DNA of 64,000 nt from Gambelia wislizenii (lineage: Eukaryota > Chordata > Lepidosauria > Squamata > Crotaphytidae): assembly GCA_030847615.1 (NCBI GenBank), contig JAUMIR010000001.1, positions 160,987,001 to 161,051,000 on the forward strand, written 5' to 3'. The first letter of the stretch is position 1. Every line of letters starts with the position of its first letter. Of this stretch, positions 33,496 to 44,740 are shown one piece after another. The notes below the pieces were generated by a model, which was not told the origin of the DNA, made no database searches, and was given only the letters and a program-made list of their open reading frames with translations. The translations under genes and the position numbers were made by a program.

Positions 33496-34530
33496 ATCAT
33501 AGAATCATAGAATTATAGAATTGTACAGTTGGAAGAGACCATGAGGGCCATCCAGTCCAACCCCCTGCCATGCAGGAATACACAATCAAAGCATCCCTGA
33601 CCGATGGCCATCCGGCCTCTACTTAAAGACCTCCAAGGAAAGAGACCCCACCACCCTCCGAGGGAGTGTGTTCCACTGCCGAACAGCTCTGACTGTCAAA
33701 AAGTTCCTCCTAATGTTGAGGTGGAATCTCTGTTCCTGGAGCTTGCATCCATTGCTCTGTGTTCCAGTCTCTGGAGTAGCAGAAAACAAGCTTGCTCCAT
33801 CCTCAACGTGACACCCCTTCAAATACTTAAACAGGGCTATCATATCGCCTCTTAACCGTCTTTTTTCCAGGCTAAACATACCCAGCTCCCTAAGTCTCTC
33901 CTCATAAGGCATTGTTTCCAGACCTTTCACCATTTTAGTTGCCCTTCTCTGGACACGCTCCAATTTGTCAATATCCTTTCTGAATTGTGGTGCCCAGAAC
34001 TGGACACAGTATTCTAAGTGAGGTCTGACCAAGGCAGAATAGAGTGGCACTATTACTTCCCTAGATCTAGACACTATACTTCCATTGATGCAGCCCAAAA
34101 TCACATTGGCCTTTTTAGCTGCCACATCACACTGTTGACTCATGTTCAACTTGTGGTCTATTAGGACACCTAGATCCCTTTCACACGTAATCTCATTCAG
34201 CCAGGTCTCCCCCATCCTATATCTATGCATTTCATTTTTTCGCCCTAAGTGCAGTACCTTCCATTTCTCCATATTGAATTTCATTTTGTTAGCTTTGGCC
34301 CAGCATTCCAGTCTATCCAGGTCATTTTGAATTTTGATCCTGTCCTCTAGGGTATTAGCTGCTACTCCTAATTTGGTGTCATCTGCAAATTTGATAAGTA
34401 TGCCCCTAATTCCATCATCCAAGTCATTGATAAAGACGTTGAATAGCACTGGGCCCAGGACAGAACCCTGTGGCACCCCACTGGTCACATCTTTCCAAGA
34501 CGAAGAGGAGCCACTGCTGAGCACCCTTTG
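33496..34530 (-). pseudogene. CR1 LINE, long open C-terminal reverse-transcriptase fragment
   Basis: One uninterrupted frame of about 300 codons (33619-34524) encodes [59 protein letters not shown] and VRAVRQWNTLPRRVVGSLSL. The 3' end lies at 33496-33560 (TAGAATCATAGAATTATAG, then CCATCCAGTCCAACCCCCTG on plus). It is 5'-truncated within RT. The unbroken frame suggests it is younger than the split CR1 at 27655-29870. Confidence 0.92.
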
Positions 34531-34545
34531 GAATCTGGGTTTAAA

Positions 34546-35110
34546 AAGAAGCTAGAAAGTAATATTACTTTTTGAGAAATTAAGATTTTGTTGTTAAATA
34601 CATAAGGAGTAGTTTTTGTTTAAAATAATTTTAAACGGAAGAAACAGTAACAAAGATGAGAATCACATGGATGATTCTAGATGATAGGAAGGGTGATGGG
34701 AACTTAAGATATAAATATACTTTGTTACAAAGCCTGAAATAATTACAATGTAAAATCAGTGACAAAGACATTTTGGAAGTCAGGATGTAACATTAAAGAT
34801 AAAGATTAGGTATAAAATGGAAATGGATAATGGGGTTTTTATTTTTGTGGGATTTGGTTAATTGTTTTGACTGAAGAATGTACAGTATCTTGTTTGAACT
34901 GATAAAATTACAAAGTCTATTTTATATTGTGCAATTTAAAATACTTCTGTGTATAAAAATAAAATTAAAAGAGTATAAAATCATTAAAAGGCATTCAGGT
35001 AAAGCACACATCACTGCATGCAATAAAATATTAAAAACCTGCTCAAACAGAAAAGCCTGTGGGTATGCATATATTATGCTATATTATATTTAACCTTGGA
35101 TCAATCGTTA
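34546..35110 (+). other. Probable L1 3' remainder and AT-rich sequence
   Basis: The text is A/T-rich, with GTGTATAAAAATAAAATTAAAAG near 34955. It continues the L1 fragment broken by the CR1 copy, an inference from position. No gene seen. Confidence 0.4.
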
Positions 35111-35129
35111 ATCAGAACTGAGACTGAAG

Positions 35130-35687
35130 TCAAGAAAACAGAAGTCTAGGAATGGGAAGGGCAGCTATGATAGAGCTTGACAAAATCCTAAAGTGCAAAG
35201 ATATAAAGCTGAACACTAAAGTTAGGATTGTCCAAGCCATCGTATTTCCCATAACCACATGTGTAAGTGAGATCTGGACAGTGAGGAAAGCTGATAGAAA
35301 GAAAATCAACTCATTTGAGATGTGGTGCTGGAGAAGAGTGCTCTGGATACCATGGACGGCCAAAAAGACAAATGGGTCCTGTAACAGATCAAGCCTGAAC
35401 TCACCCTAGAAGCCAAGATGACTAAACTGAGGCTGTCATACTTTATGGCCACATCATGAGAAGGCATGACTCACTAGTAAAGACAATAATGCTAACAAAA
35501 GTGGAGGGCAGTAGAAAGAGAGGAAGGCCACGCACCAGATGGATAGACTCAATCAAGGAGGCCATGGCCCTGAGCCTGCAGGAGCTGAGCAGAGCAGTTG
35601 AGGACGGGGACTCTTGGAGGTGTCTCATTCATGGGGTTGCCATGAATCAAAGTTGACTTGGAAGGCAGTTAACAACAACATTATATT
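35130..35687 (+). mobile_element. Bov-B (RTE) LINE 3' end
   Basis: It encodes NTKVRIVQAIVFPITTCVSE, WTVRKADRKKINSFEMWCWR and RGRPRTRWIDSIKEAM, the C-terminus of Bov-B RT. It ends in GGGGTTGCCATGAATCAAAG and TTAACAACAACA, the Bov-B tail shared with Sauria SINEs. Two frames indicate a frameshift near 35410. 5'-truncated. Confidence 0.9.
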
Positions 35688-35689
35688 TA

Positions 35690-36786
35690 ACATCTTACCT
35701 ACACATATATAATTCTATTATACTGTATTATTGTATACCTTGTTTATTTTGTTTTTAGAGCACTGAGCAGTTAGTGCTCATTCTTTTGTGAGTAATCAAT
35801 CACATTCAAAGGATGAAGAGCTGAAATAGCTGCCTTGGATCCTGTATGGGGAAAGCTGGGATATAAATCATATAAACAAATAAATAAATTTAAATAACAG
35901 ATGTTAATAATCCTACTCATCTCTGCTCTGAAGCAAAGCCACTAAGCTGAACGGTACTTACTCCTGGGTAAGTGTGCATATGATCCTAAGCGTTCCTCAA
36001 TTAGTCATCTCTTCCACCATCACAAGAGCCACCCATATTTCAGCAATCCATCAGATTAGAGTTGGCATCTCATGATTGCCCCATTCTGAGTACTCTGCCA
36101 GTCAGAGTGAGGAATTGAGGTGAAGAGTCAGATTTGATCATAGATTCTGGTAATTCCCAGGAGAGCATACAGAGGGGAACACCTACTCAAACTCTCCTCC
36201 TTGTCCCTTCTTAGCATTTGAGCTGGGGCTCCACAATCATGGGGAGAACTACCACAGCACTTGCCTCTTGGTGATATTCATCCACTAGCAAATTTCTTGT
36301 TTTGAATTATCCGGGTGAGCATGTTTTCCAGCACATATCATTATTGCACCAGTGCACACCCATACACATGTAATCAGACTGTGCTAGAATCAAAAATCCA
36401 GTAATCACTTTGAAAGCTTATTTTACTCCTCTCTGGCCTCCAGAGTATTACATGTACACTATAAAGCAGAAGTGGTCAATGTGTGATCTTCCATTTTTCA
36501 GTGCATTGCAGTTCCCATCAGCCCTAGCCTACATAGTTAATGGTGAAGGATGCTGAGAGTTGTAATGCAGCTGGGGCCAGATGTTCCCCATCCCTACTAT
36601 CATAGTTAGAGGTGGAAGCTGCTGCTGCCGCCACCACCACCACCACCACTGCTGCTGCTGTTACAGGAAGGAAAATATTGCTCACTCCTTATTGCAATAA
36701 AAATGACCAAGATGTTTTTTGTGTCAGATAGATGTGTACAGCAACTTATTTACCACAAAGGATATATGAGTGTGCTTATGTGTATA
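35690..36786. other. Intergenic with minor repeats
   Basis: A retroposon-like tail ends near 35893 (GGGATATAAATCATATAAAC). A trinucleotide-rich stretch lies at 36618-36661 (GCTGCTGCTGCCGCC, then CACCACCAC and CTGCTGCTG). A palindromic repeat is at about 36490-36600. No gene seen. Confidence 0.5.
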
Positions 36787-37021
36787 CAGGTCGTCTCCCG
36801 TATCCACAGGGGATACATTCCCAGACTTACCATGGATACGCGAAACTCTGGATAATAGCAAACCCTATTGAATTGAATGACTTCTGGTCCAATTTCCAGC
36901 AGAAGCATACCATAGAATCACACTGGAGGACCTAGAAAATGCCTAAAGAGGACCTAGTTTTTTTCAGATGTGGATAAGCGAAGCCACACATACCAGTCCT
37001 GTGGATATGGGAGTCAACCTG
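36787..37021 (+). mobile_element. Pogo/Tigger-like MITE, copy 3
   Basis: TA flanks at 36785-36786 and 37022-37023. Left end CAGGTCGTCTCCCGTATCCA, right end GATATGGGAGTCAACCTG. 235 bp; the interior matches copy 2506-2725. Confidence 0.8.
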
Positions 37022-37584
37022 TATATGTGTTTACACTGTCTCATGCAGTGCATGATCTGAATCTGTCTTCACCAGAAAATATATGTGAATATCATACCCT
37101 CTAACCTTTCACAGATGTAAACCAGAACATGTGTGACCAAGCAAGAGCAGAGTGTGGTCAAGAGGGCAAAAGTGAGGAATAACACTCAAGCTGGGAGTGG
37201 CTGCAGCAGTTTGCTTTTGCCTGAGTCTACTAAGAAATGCAAAATTCCACCCTGTCCTCTGCTTCTCCCCCCGTCTGTGTTAATTGAATGCAAACTACTT
37301 TTGTGCTTTGAGCTCAGCTGCAGCAACAGAAGTAAGCTGAGAACAAAGGGAGGGGAGAGAGAAACTGACATTTTAAAAGTAGTTAAAAAAATAGGATGGC
37401 AGAAGATTAATCAGGACTGTCCCTGCCAAATCGGGACAAATGGAGGGTATGGAATAACCAGCACCAACTGCATTGCTCTGAAAGTAAGTGGCAAATACTC
37501 TATAAATGTGTTTGCTGCAATAGCACTCTCACAGCTCAATCCAAAGCATGTTTATTTGGTAATAACCTCCACTGAGTTCAATGG

Positions 37585-38110
37585 TGTAAGAATGCCCATG
37601 CTGGGTCAAGTCTGTCCTGTCTAGTTCAACACTCTGTCCACACAGTGATCAGCCTGGTGTCCATGGGAAGCTGCCAACAGGACACAAGTGCAACTTTACC
37701 CTCTACTTAATGCTTCCCAGAAATTGAAGACAGAGGCATGCTGCCTCTGGCACTGCAACTGATGTGTAACCATATTAGCCATTGATACTCCCATCCTCCA
37801 TGAATTTACCCATCCCATTTTAAAGCCATTCAGATTGGCAACCATCTCTACATCTTGTGGCAATGAATTCCACAGTTTAACTATGCACTATGAAGAAGAT
37901 GCCTCCTTTTATGTATCCTGAAGCCACAATTTAGGTTCAATGGATACCCCCAGGGCCTTTTTTTCTTATGAGAAATGGAGAAAAGTTTATTCTTTTCTAC
38001 TTTCTGCCCTATGTATAATTTTATACACTTCTATGAGGAATTTCCTTAGCTTTTTTCCCAATCACTTTGCTCCAGTCCCTTTATCATATTGATTGCTCTT
38101 TTCTACCTGT
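37585..38110 (-). mobile_element. CR1 LINE 3' end, second subfamily
   Basis: The plus strand reads as the reverse complement of a CR1 3' coding region: CAAGTCTGTCCTGTCTAGTT, TTTTAAAGCCATTCAGATTG, GGCAATGAATTCCACAGTTT and ATTTTATACACTTCTATGAG. It differs clearly from the other CR1 copies in the window. Confidence 0.75.
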
Positions 38111-38115
38111 AAGTA

Positions 38116-38579
38116 TACATGGGATTGCAACCATCAGCTGGAGTGTAAATCACATTGAATTTAGCAGAGTTTAATTCCAAGCATACATGCAAAGGAGTAA
38201 ACTGTTACATACATGTCAAGTAATTACATGAAGTGCTAAGTGAATTCCAGGGCAATGTCTCTTTGCTTATAAGTTCCAGGGCTGTGCCATATCCTCATTT
38301 ATGAATTAAGATTACACGTAAAGCCCACACACCATGTATGGTGGTTCAACAGAGAACTGATCACTGTTTTTGTTTCCTATCCCAGTTCCTGAAACACAAA
38401 GAAATCAAACTCTTGGAAGATCACCATACATGACGTGTTGGTCATGTTTGATGGGTTCCATATTTTGCAGGTCTGAGCTGTACCTTTGTAATCTTGTAAA
38501 CTCAGAGCAGAATACCTCTACAGGCCAGACTCTTACCCAAATGTGGAGCACAATTAAACCTGCTTCACATCAGCCATTG
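38116..38579. other. Intergenic, no gene recognised
   Basis: No supported gene or clear repeat. Confidence 0.45.
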
Positions 38580-38815
38580 TTGTTGTTGTGTGTCATCAAA
38601 TCATTTTTGATTTATGGCAACCCTAAAGTGAACCTATCATGGGGTTTTCTTGGCAGAATTTGTTCAGAGGGGGTTTACCCTTGCTTTTCTCTGAGGCTGA
38701 GAGAGTGTGACTTGCCTAAGATCACCCAGTGGGTTTCTATGACCAAGCAGGGATTCAGACCCTGATCTCCGAGTATCCCAGTCCACACTCAAACCACTAC
38801 ACTGTGCAGATGCTC
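38580..38815 (-). mobile_element. tRNA-derived SINE (Sauria type)
   Basis: Read on the minus strand, the tRNA-like head near 38812-38745 shows an A-box-like TAGTGGTTTGAGTG and a B-box-like GGTCTGAATCC. The body follows (CACTGGGTGATCTTAGGCAA) and the 3' end is CAACAACAACA, the Bov-B-like tail. In the plus direction it starts GTTGTTGTTGTGTGTCATCA. Confidence 0.8.
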
Positions 38816-38889
38816 CTCTATTTAGAATTACACATCCTCTATCTAGAAAAGAAATCAGCAACTTGGCAGTGTAAAGTTATTCAGATTTA

Positions 38890-39109
38890 CAGTTGTCCCT
38901 TCATATTTGCTAGGGTTTGGTTCCAGGACCCCCCATGGATACCAAAATCTGTGAATACAGTACTCAAGTCCCATTATATGCAATGGCATAGCAAAGCGGT
39001 GTCCCTTATGTAAGATGGCAAAATCAAGGTTTGCTTTTTGGATTATTATTTTTTAAAGAATGTTTTCAAGCCGTGAATACTTAAATCCATGGATACGGAG
39101 GGACAACTG
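38890..39109 (+). mobile_element. Pogo/Tigger-like MITE, copy 4
   Basis: TA flanks at 38888-38889 and 39110-39111. Left end CAGTTGTCCCTTCATATTTG, right end GGATACGGAGGGACAACTG. 220 bp, non-coding; same subfamily as 41543-41779. Confidence 0.85.
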
Positions 39110-39111
39110 TA

Positions 39112-40894
39112 TTTATTTGTCAGGAAGAAGACACAAGATGGCATACAGGTAACAGAATGCTACTGTAGAGATATGGAAACAAGCAAGGGTTGTTGATGAG
39201 AAATACGAACAAGAGGTGGCAGACATGACAAGGGAATGCCCCCAGGTTAAGGGGCAGTGCTAGGGCAAGGCAAGGCAAGGCAAGGCAGGTGTTTGGTTAG
39301 GCCCACTTAGAAGAGATGCAATAGACTAGACTGGTCTTGTCAATCTCTAATCTCTCACTTGCAAACTAAATCCTTATCCAGTTTCACAACCCCTCCCCTC
39401 CTGGCTTCTCCTATCGGTTGCTTCAAAGCTGAAGGTGTGTTCCTGCTGTTCTCTAGTCTACGCCCATTCCTTGGGAAGGGAGTGGGTCTCTTCTGTTCAG
39501 TCATCACAGAAGCTTTCTGAGCTCATCATACACTTTGGAGGGATGAGTGGTGAATCTGATTAAGGGCTGGGTTTATAAAAGAGTCCTGGTGTCATATTCC
39601 CAAATGAGATTGGATTTCCATATGCTACTTGGAGTTCTCAACAGTTAAGACTTCTACAAAGGGTTTTTCAAAAGAAGTTGGATGCGAATTCCAAGGAAGA
39701 AATTAATCACTTAGAATCAGGGCACTGGGTGGTTGGTTGGTTTTGAAGTGGGGTGGATTGTAGAAAAAAAGAAAATGGCTCCTTGGTGATGTGGCTAAGA
39801 AAACAAGGGTTGTTGCTATTGAGGTGGGGGGGGGATGTAACACCAAGATGTAACAAATAAAAAGGGGGTTTCTCTGGGAAACAGGGCAGGGCATGTGGTG
39901 TTGTGGGCATTGGAGGCATCCAGACTGATTAAGAAGACAAGGAAGTCCAAGATTTTGTTCCTGCTCTTTCCTATTTTATTTTGGAGATCTATACACATTT
40001 TATTTATCCCAGAATATTTTGTCAGCTCACAGTAAGATCAGAGACTTTTTATATAAGCTCCCCAGGAGGGTTTATTTTATCCCAATATAAAATTGGAAAG
40101 AACAGGAACAACATCTGAGACATTTCAATCGGTGTGGATGCTCCCTAAATGAATTCTTGCCCCCTTCATGTTTCTGCATGGCCAGATTGGCTCTCTTCCT
40201 AACTTCAAGCAGCAGCTGCATTAAACAAACGAGGGAGTTAATTCACAGTATCTGGTATTACGTAAAACCAGAGTTGGGAAAACTTCCTTTCTTTTTTTGG
40301 AGTACAAAACCCAGAATCCCAGTCACCATGCCCACCACTCATGCAGGCTGAAGGATTCTGAGATCTGTAGTCCTAACCAGTAACTCTTCCAAGCACTGCA
40401 ACGAACAGTGAAGGCTTGAAGTCCAACCAGGAACATCTTTCCTTGACTTTCATGTGTTTATAACATTTATCTGAACTATTGGTGAACGTCTCATCCTTGT
40501 CATGGGCCAACTGTTCCCCCCAGTAGTCACCTGTAAGGTGGCTGGAAAATTTTCTTTTAAAATATAAATACCTAGAAATTCATATAGCCCCCCCCCCCAA
40601 ATTCATGCAGCTATTCAGCTAACTGCCTGCCACCATTACTTATAAACTTTTTTTGCTAATGTACACTATTCTGAACACAAAATCACCCAGCAGCCCAAAA
40701 TAATGCTGAAGGTTACTAGCAATGAGCTCTTGGGTTCCCTGGTAACCCTCAAGCTGTAATGTCTAAATGTCACAACTACAACAGTCCTCAGAGCATTCTG
40801 GAACAATGCTATGGGCTTATAATGAAGAATTTTTTTTTTTTTTACTGTAAGAGCTGTTTAACAGGGAAATTGATTGCTATGGAGGATGGTGGAC
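39112..40894. other. Intergenic, no gene recognised
   Basis: A (GGCAA)n run of four to five units is at about 39262-39287, and a palindromic repeat at about 40295-40425. Otherwise nothing. Confidence 0.5.
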
Positions 40895-41042
40895 TCTGCA
40901 TCTTTGGAGGTCTTTAAACAGAGGTTGGACAAGCATCTTTCAGGAGTGATTTAACTGTGTATTCCTGCATGGCAGGGGGTTGGACTATATGACCCATGTG
41001 GTCCCTTCCAACTCTAACATTCTATACTTCTATGGTTCTATG
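40895..41042 (+). mobile_element. CR1 3' end fragment
   Basis: TTTGGAGGTCTTTAAACAGA, GCATGGCAGGGGGTTGGACT and TCCCTTCCAACTCTAACATT followed by CTATGG repeats: the CR1 3' UTR and terminus. Confidence 0.85.
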
Positions 41043-41074
41043 GTTTCTTATTATTTTCATGACAATAGCAGTGG

Positions 41075-41302
41075 GCCTAAATATCCTAAAGGTACCAGAT
41101 CCCATCTGATCTTGGAAGCTAAGGAGGGTCAGATCTGGTTAGTACTTGGATGGGAGGCCACCAATGAATACCAGGTGGTATAGGCTAAATTTCAGAGGAA
41201 GGAACTGGTAAAACCACCTCTGAGTATTCTTTACCTAAGAAAACCCTACGAAACTCATGGGGTCACCATAAGTCAACTGGCAACGTGAAGGCACATACAC
41301 AG
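41075..41302 (+). mobile_element. 5S-rRNA-derived SINE (5S-Sauria type)
   Basis: The first 110 bases align to 5S rRNA: CCCATCTGATCTTGGAAGCT, AAGGAGGGTCAGATCTGGTT, AGTACTTGGATGGGAGGCC and AATACCAGGTGGTATAGGCT. The internal promoter region is therefore recognisable. The 3' part (GGGGTCACCATAAGTCAACT, GAAGGCACATACACA) is the Bov-B-like tail. This is a retroposon, not a functional 5S gene. Confidence 0.9.
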
Positions 41303-41542
41303 TAGTGGTTTTTCACCTGAATGCTGCATCTCATAAAGTATCCTATGAGTGCTTCTTAACACGGGCAAGTACTTTTGTTGCTCCCAGATGTGAGTTGTGA
41401 CTCACAATGTGCCAACATTCCAGTCACACAGACCTTGTTTTACAGTTACACTGTGTAGCAATATGTTTGTGACCATGGCTCATCATTTCATGAACTGTCA
41501 TCTTGAAGCCACTGATGTTAAAAAAAACACAGGGTGGTGGTA

Positions 41543-41779
41543 CAGTGGGCCCTTGGTATCTATTAGGTTTTTGTTTCAGGACACACACAAACCTTGCTGT
41601 GGATATCAAAATCCATTGATGCTCAAGTCTCATTATATACAATGGTGTAGTAAAATGGTGTCCCTTCTATAACATGGCAAAATCAGTTTGCTTTTTGGAT
41701 TTGTTTGTTTATTATTGTTTTCAAGCCATGGATGATGAAATTAGTGGATAAAGAATCCATGGATATGGAGGGCTGACTA
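41543..41779 (+). mobile_element. Pogo/Tigger-like MITE, copy 5
   Basis: TA flanks at 41541-41542 and 41780-41781. Left end CAGTGGGCCCTTGGTATCTA, right end GATATGGAGGGCTGACTA (last base of the repeat mutated). Confidence 0.75.
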
Positions 41780-42358
41780 TAGTTGTGATTTTTTTTTTTA
41801 ATGAAAAGGGGTGTATAAACGTTATGTGTCTTCTGTTCCTCTAAAAGACCCAAGTTTACCTGATGTCTGTGCTGCTTACTCCAGACATTATTTAATATAA
41901 ATCAAGGAAATTTTCAATAATGCTGTGTACAACCATGCAGAGGCATGGTTGCAGAAGATTTAATAAAGCTCTCTACAACAGTTGTTCATAACTGAACTGC
42001 TTAACAGAAATAGCAATGGGGGTGGGAAGGAGATTAAATGAGTGAGCTTCTGGACAGGTTAAGGAAATTAAGGGGAAAAAAATCCTGTTTCCTATCTACC
42101 GGCAACTCCCCACTTCCAAAGCAGATCTGATGTGAAACAACTACCAAACCAGTTCTGCAGACTAAAACCACTCCTACCATCTAAATGTGTCACATGTCCA
42201 TTCTGTAAACAGTTATGCACAAGATTTAAAAAATCACATCTTGTCCAAAATATGTAATGGAATAAGAGATGGAAACCATGGAAATGCCATGGACTTTGCT
42301 ATTGTATTGTGTGAATTCAGAGTGAGATGTAACTGTCACAGGAAAATGTTCTAGTGTA

Positions 42359-42595
42359 CAGTAGGACCCACATATCCACTGATTCAATTATCCACGGGAC
42401 ACAAAACAGCACACCTACCAGAGTCTTCCTAGAAAATGTGTCCTATCTTAGTCATTTTCTAGGTCCTCCAAGGCAACTCTATGGTATTTTAAACTGGACG
42501 CCCCATTATTTTCAATGGTGTTCACTATTGTCCACAGCTTTTGGTATCCATGCTCCCCCCTGAACCAATCCCCAACAGATATAGGAGTCCTACTG
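42359..42595 (-). mobile_element. Pogo/Tigger-like MITE, copy 6
   Basis: TA flanks at 42357-42358 and 42596-42597. Left end CAGTAGGACCCACATATCCA, right end GATATAGGAGTCCTACTG. The interior (CATTTTCTAGGTCCTCCAAG) is the reverse complement of copy 36787-37021. Confidence 0.8.
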
Positions 42596-42597
42596 TA

Positions 42598-44007
42598 GCA
42601 GACTGTTCCACTTTGTTGCTAAAACTATACATATTGAGATTTTACACTGTGGAAGGCATAGAAATCATTCCATATGGAATTTAGCATGCCTGGAGCATGT
42701 GGGCTGCTTTTGGATGTTTTTTTAAAAAAGGAGTATAGAAATGCCTGGAAATAAATGCCATATAGCAAACGCGATGGCATCTACATGAGTTATTACAAGA
42801 AATAAGGTTTTCCTTACACCTATTAAGAATTAGGGCACTTTCTGCTGTGATACTGCTGGAAGAGAAGTCTAGAAGCATACTACACAGTCAGTCCAAGTAC
42901 TTTTTAACTTAATTTAATTTGGAGCTCTACCTGCCAATGTAGTCAGTCTTTTTGGCCACAATGGCACCAGCAGAGACATGACATGGTGCCCATCAGACTA
43001 GCCAGCCTTTTAATACTAAATCCCATTGTGTTGTTTTTTGGTTGTTTTTTAAAGTGGCCTCCACGTGCTGCTCCTTTTTCCATCTGCTTGCTGTTCTTTT
43101 GCTGCATATGCTCCCTTCCATTCTGATCCGATGACTGTAGGCCCTTGACTTGGTTAGTAGCTAGTTTAAAAAGAGCAGGAGAAACGAGTGGCAGTGGTCG
43201 AGATCAGCGGAGGGAAGATGGAAAAGTAGGGAAAGGTAGTGGTGGCCAATGACATGAATGATGTCACAGAGGACGCAGGGCAGTAAAGAATGATAAAAGG
43301 AGGAAAAATGAGTAGGCTGAGCATGAATTTGGGCTAATAAGCTGGGGAAATTTAGTATGGATTGATGTTCCTATCTTTTGTGTGGATTAATTTTAGAGGA
43401 ACTTATCTGGAAGTGGTTTCTGAGAAATTAATTGGCCTTCATAAAATCATTTTTTTTTTATTCTCAATTGACTGATTGCTTGAGGTGGATGTTCAGTTGA
43501 CAGCTAAAAAGGGTGGGATCAGAGGACTGGTCTTATGTTACCAGATTCAGACCCCACATCTATCTTCTACCTAAGTTCTTGGGCCAAGTTACCTATCTTT
43601 TATTTTCACCTGTTTGGCTTTTGTGAAATGGGTGTTTTGCTGCAGTAATAAAGCTGTGATAGATCACACAGTCGTTTTGTGACTGGTTACAGCTTCACCT
43701 GCAGCTGTTTTGTGCAGACCTTGGAAAAAACCCATTACAAGTAATGACATGTTACTTTCAAGGGTAGTAAGAGGGCAATAATGTTATCTTTGTGACAGAA
43801 TGTAACAGCTGGTAACAACAATTCCTTTTCAAGTGAAATACATAACTTATCAATTCTAAGATACTGCTGGAGGAGGTTGCTGGGGTGCGGCTTGGCCATG
43901 TATTTTAAAGTATATTTTTTTTAAAGAGAAAGTAACTAAAACAATAAACAAGTAACATTGAGAGTTTATGTCTATAAAATAATAGCTGCATAATGAATTA
44001 CTATCTG
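42598..44007. other. Intergenic, no gene recognised
   Basis: No supported coding sequence or classified repeat. Confidence 0.45.
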
Positions 44008-44080
44008 TATTCCTGCATGGCAGGGGCTGAGACTGGATGCCCCCCCCCGGTCTCTTCCAACTCCATGGTCCTATCTAAAC
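44008..44080 (+). repeat. CR1 3' end, short fragment
   Basis: ATTCCTGCATGGCAGGGGCT then CGGTCTCTTCCAACTCCATG: the last part of a CR1 3' UTR. Confidence 0.7.
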
Positions 44081-44084
44081 GTCA

Positions 44085-44560
44085 AAATAGTCCTCATAGA
44101 ATAGCAGGAATTTGCATCAATGCATCGTATTCCGAAGAGGGGCAGCAGCTAAAAACCAAAAACTACGCCGGAGAGCCTTCGTGGCTTTTCTGAGTTTTTA
44201 AAAAGCTCTGTAGGGGATGCTAATTTCCACTCATTAAGACAGCTGCATTCGCATCATTGCACTTATCCAAAGGAGAGGCAGTGCAAGCTGATTGGCCAGA
44301 TGAGCACAGGGGGTGGGGCTTGCAAATAGGGCAAGTGCCTGCTGCCGCCATGTAGGACTTTCAGCTTAGTGAGGAATCGGTACGCCGATAAAACAGTGAT
44401 TTCTCTCTCTCTCTCTTTTTGTAAATGTGAAATATTGCTTGTACATACCATGGTAAAGTTTTGTTTTTTTTTAAGTTCAATAGGCAAAGTTTATGGGGGC
44501 TGTAAAACCATTAAGACAGTTAGCAGTTGCTGTGAATTGCTATTACTGCAGAACAATCCT
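44085..44560 (-). repeat. Unassigned 0.5 kb interspersed repeat, copy 2
   Basis: This is the inverted counterpart of 18411-18945. It includes GGGGCTTGCAAATAGGGCAA, CAAGCTGATTGGCC, GGCTGTAAAACCATTAAGAC and GAATTGCTATTACTGCAGAA. Confidence 0.6.
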
Positions 44561-44617
44561 CTCCCCCCTCCCTCATATAGACGACTCCTATGATTCTATA
44601 TAAAAGCATCTCTTAAT

Positions 44618-44740
44618 AATAATATAATAATAAAATTTATTTATATCCTGCCCCTCTACAAAACACAATCGGGGCAGCTTACAACTTTCCTCATCAACAG
44701 AGAAACTTTGGGCATAGAGAAGACAGAGTCAAACCATGCA
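44618..44740 (-). mobile_element. L2 LINE 3' end
   Basis: ATA-rich tail, AAATTTATTTATATCCTGCC, CCTCTACAAAACACAATCGG, GGCAGCTTACAAC: the reverse complement of an L2 3' end, as at 49130. Confidence 0.7.

Noticed and set aside
38740..38815. A tRNA gene
   Set aside because: A- and B-box-like motifs are present, but there is no cloverleaf, and a SINE body and tail follow.
39262..39287. CRISPR-like or satellite array
   Set aside because: Only four to five GGCAA units; a simple microsatellite.
41075..41190. A 5S rRNA gene
   Set aside because: The 5S-like head is diverged and joined to a SINE 3' tail, so it is a retroposon.
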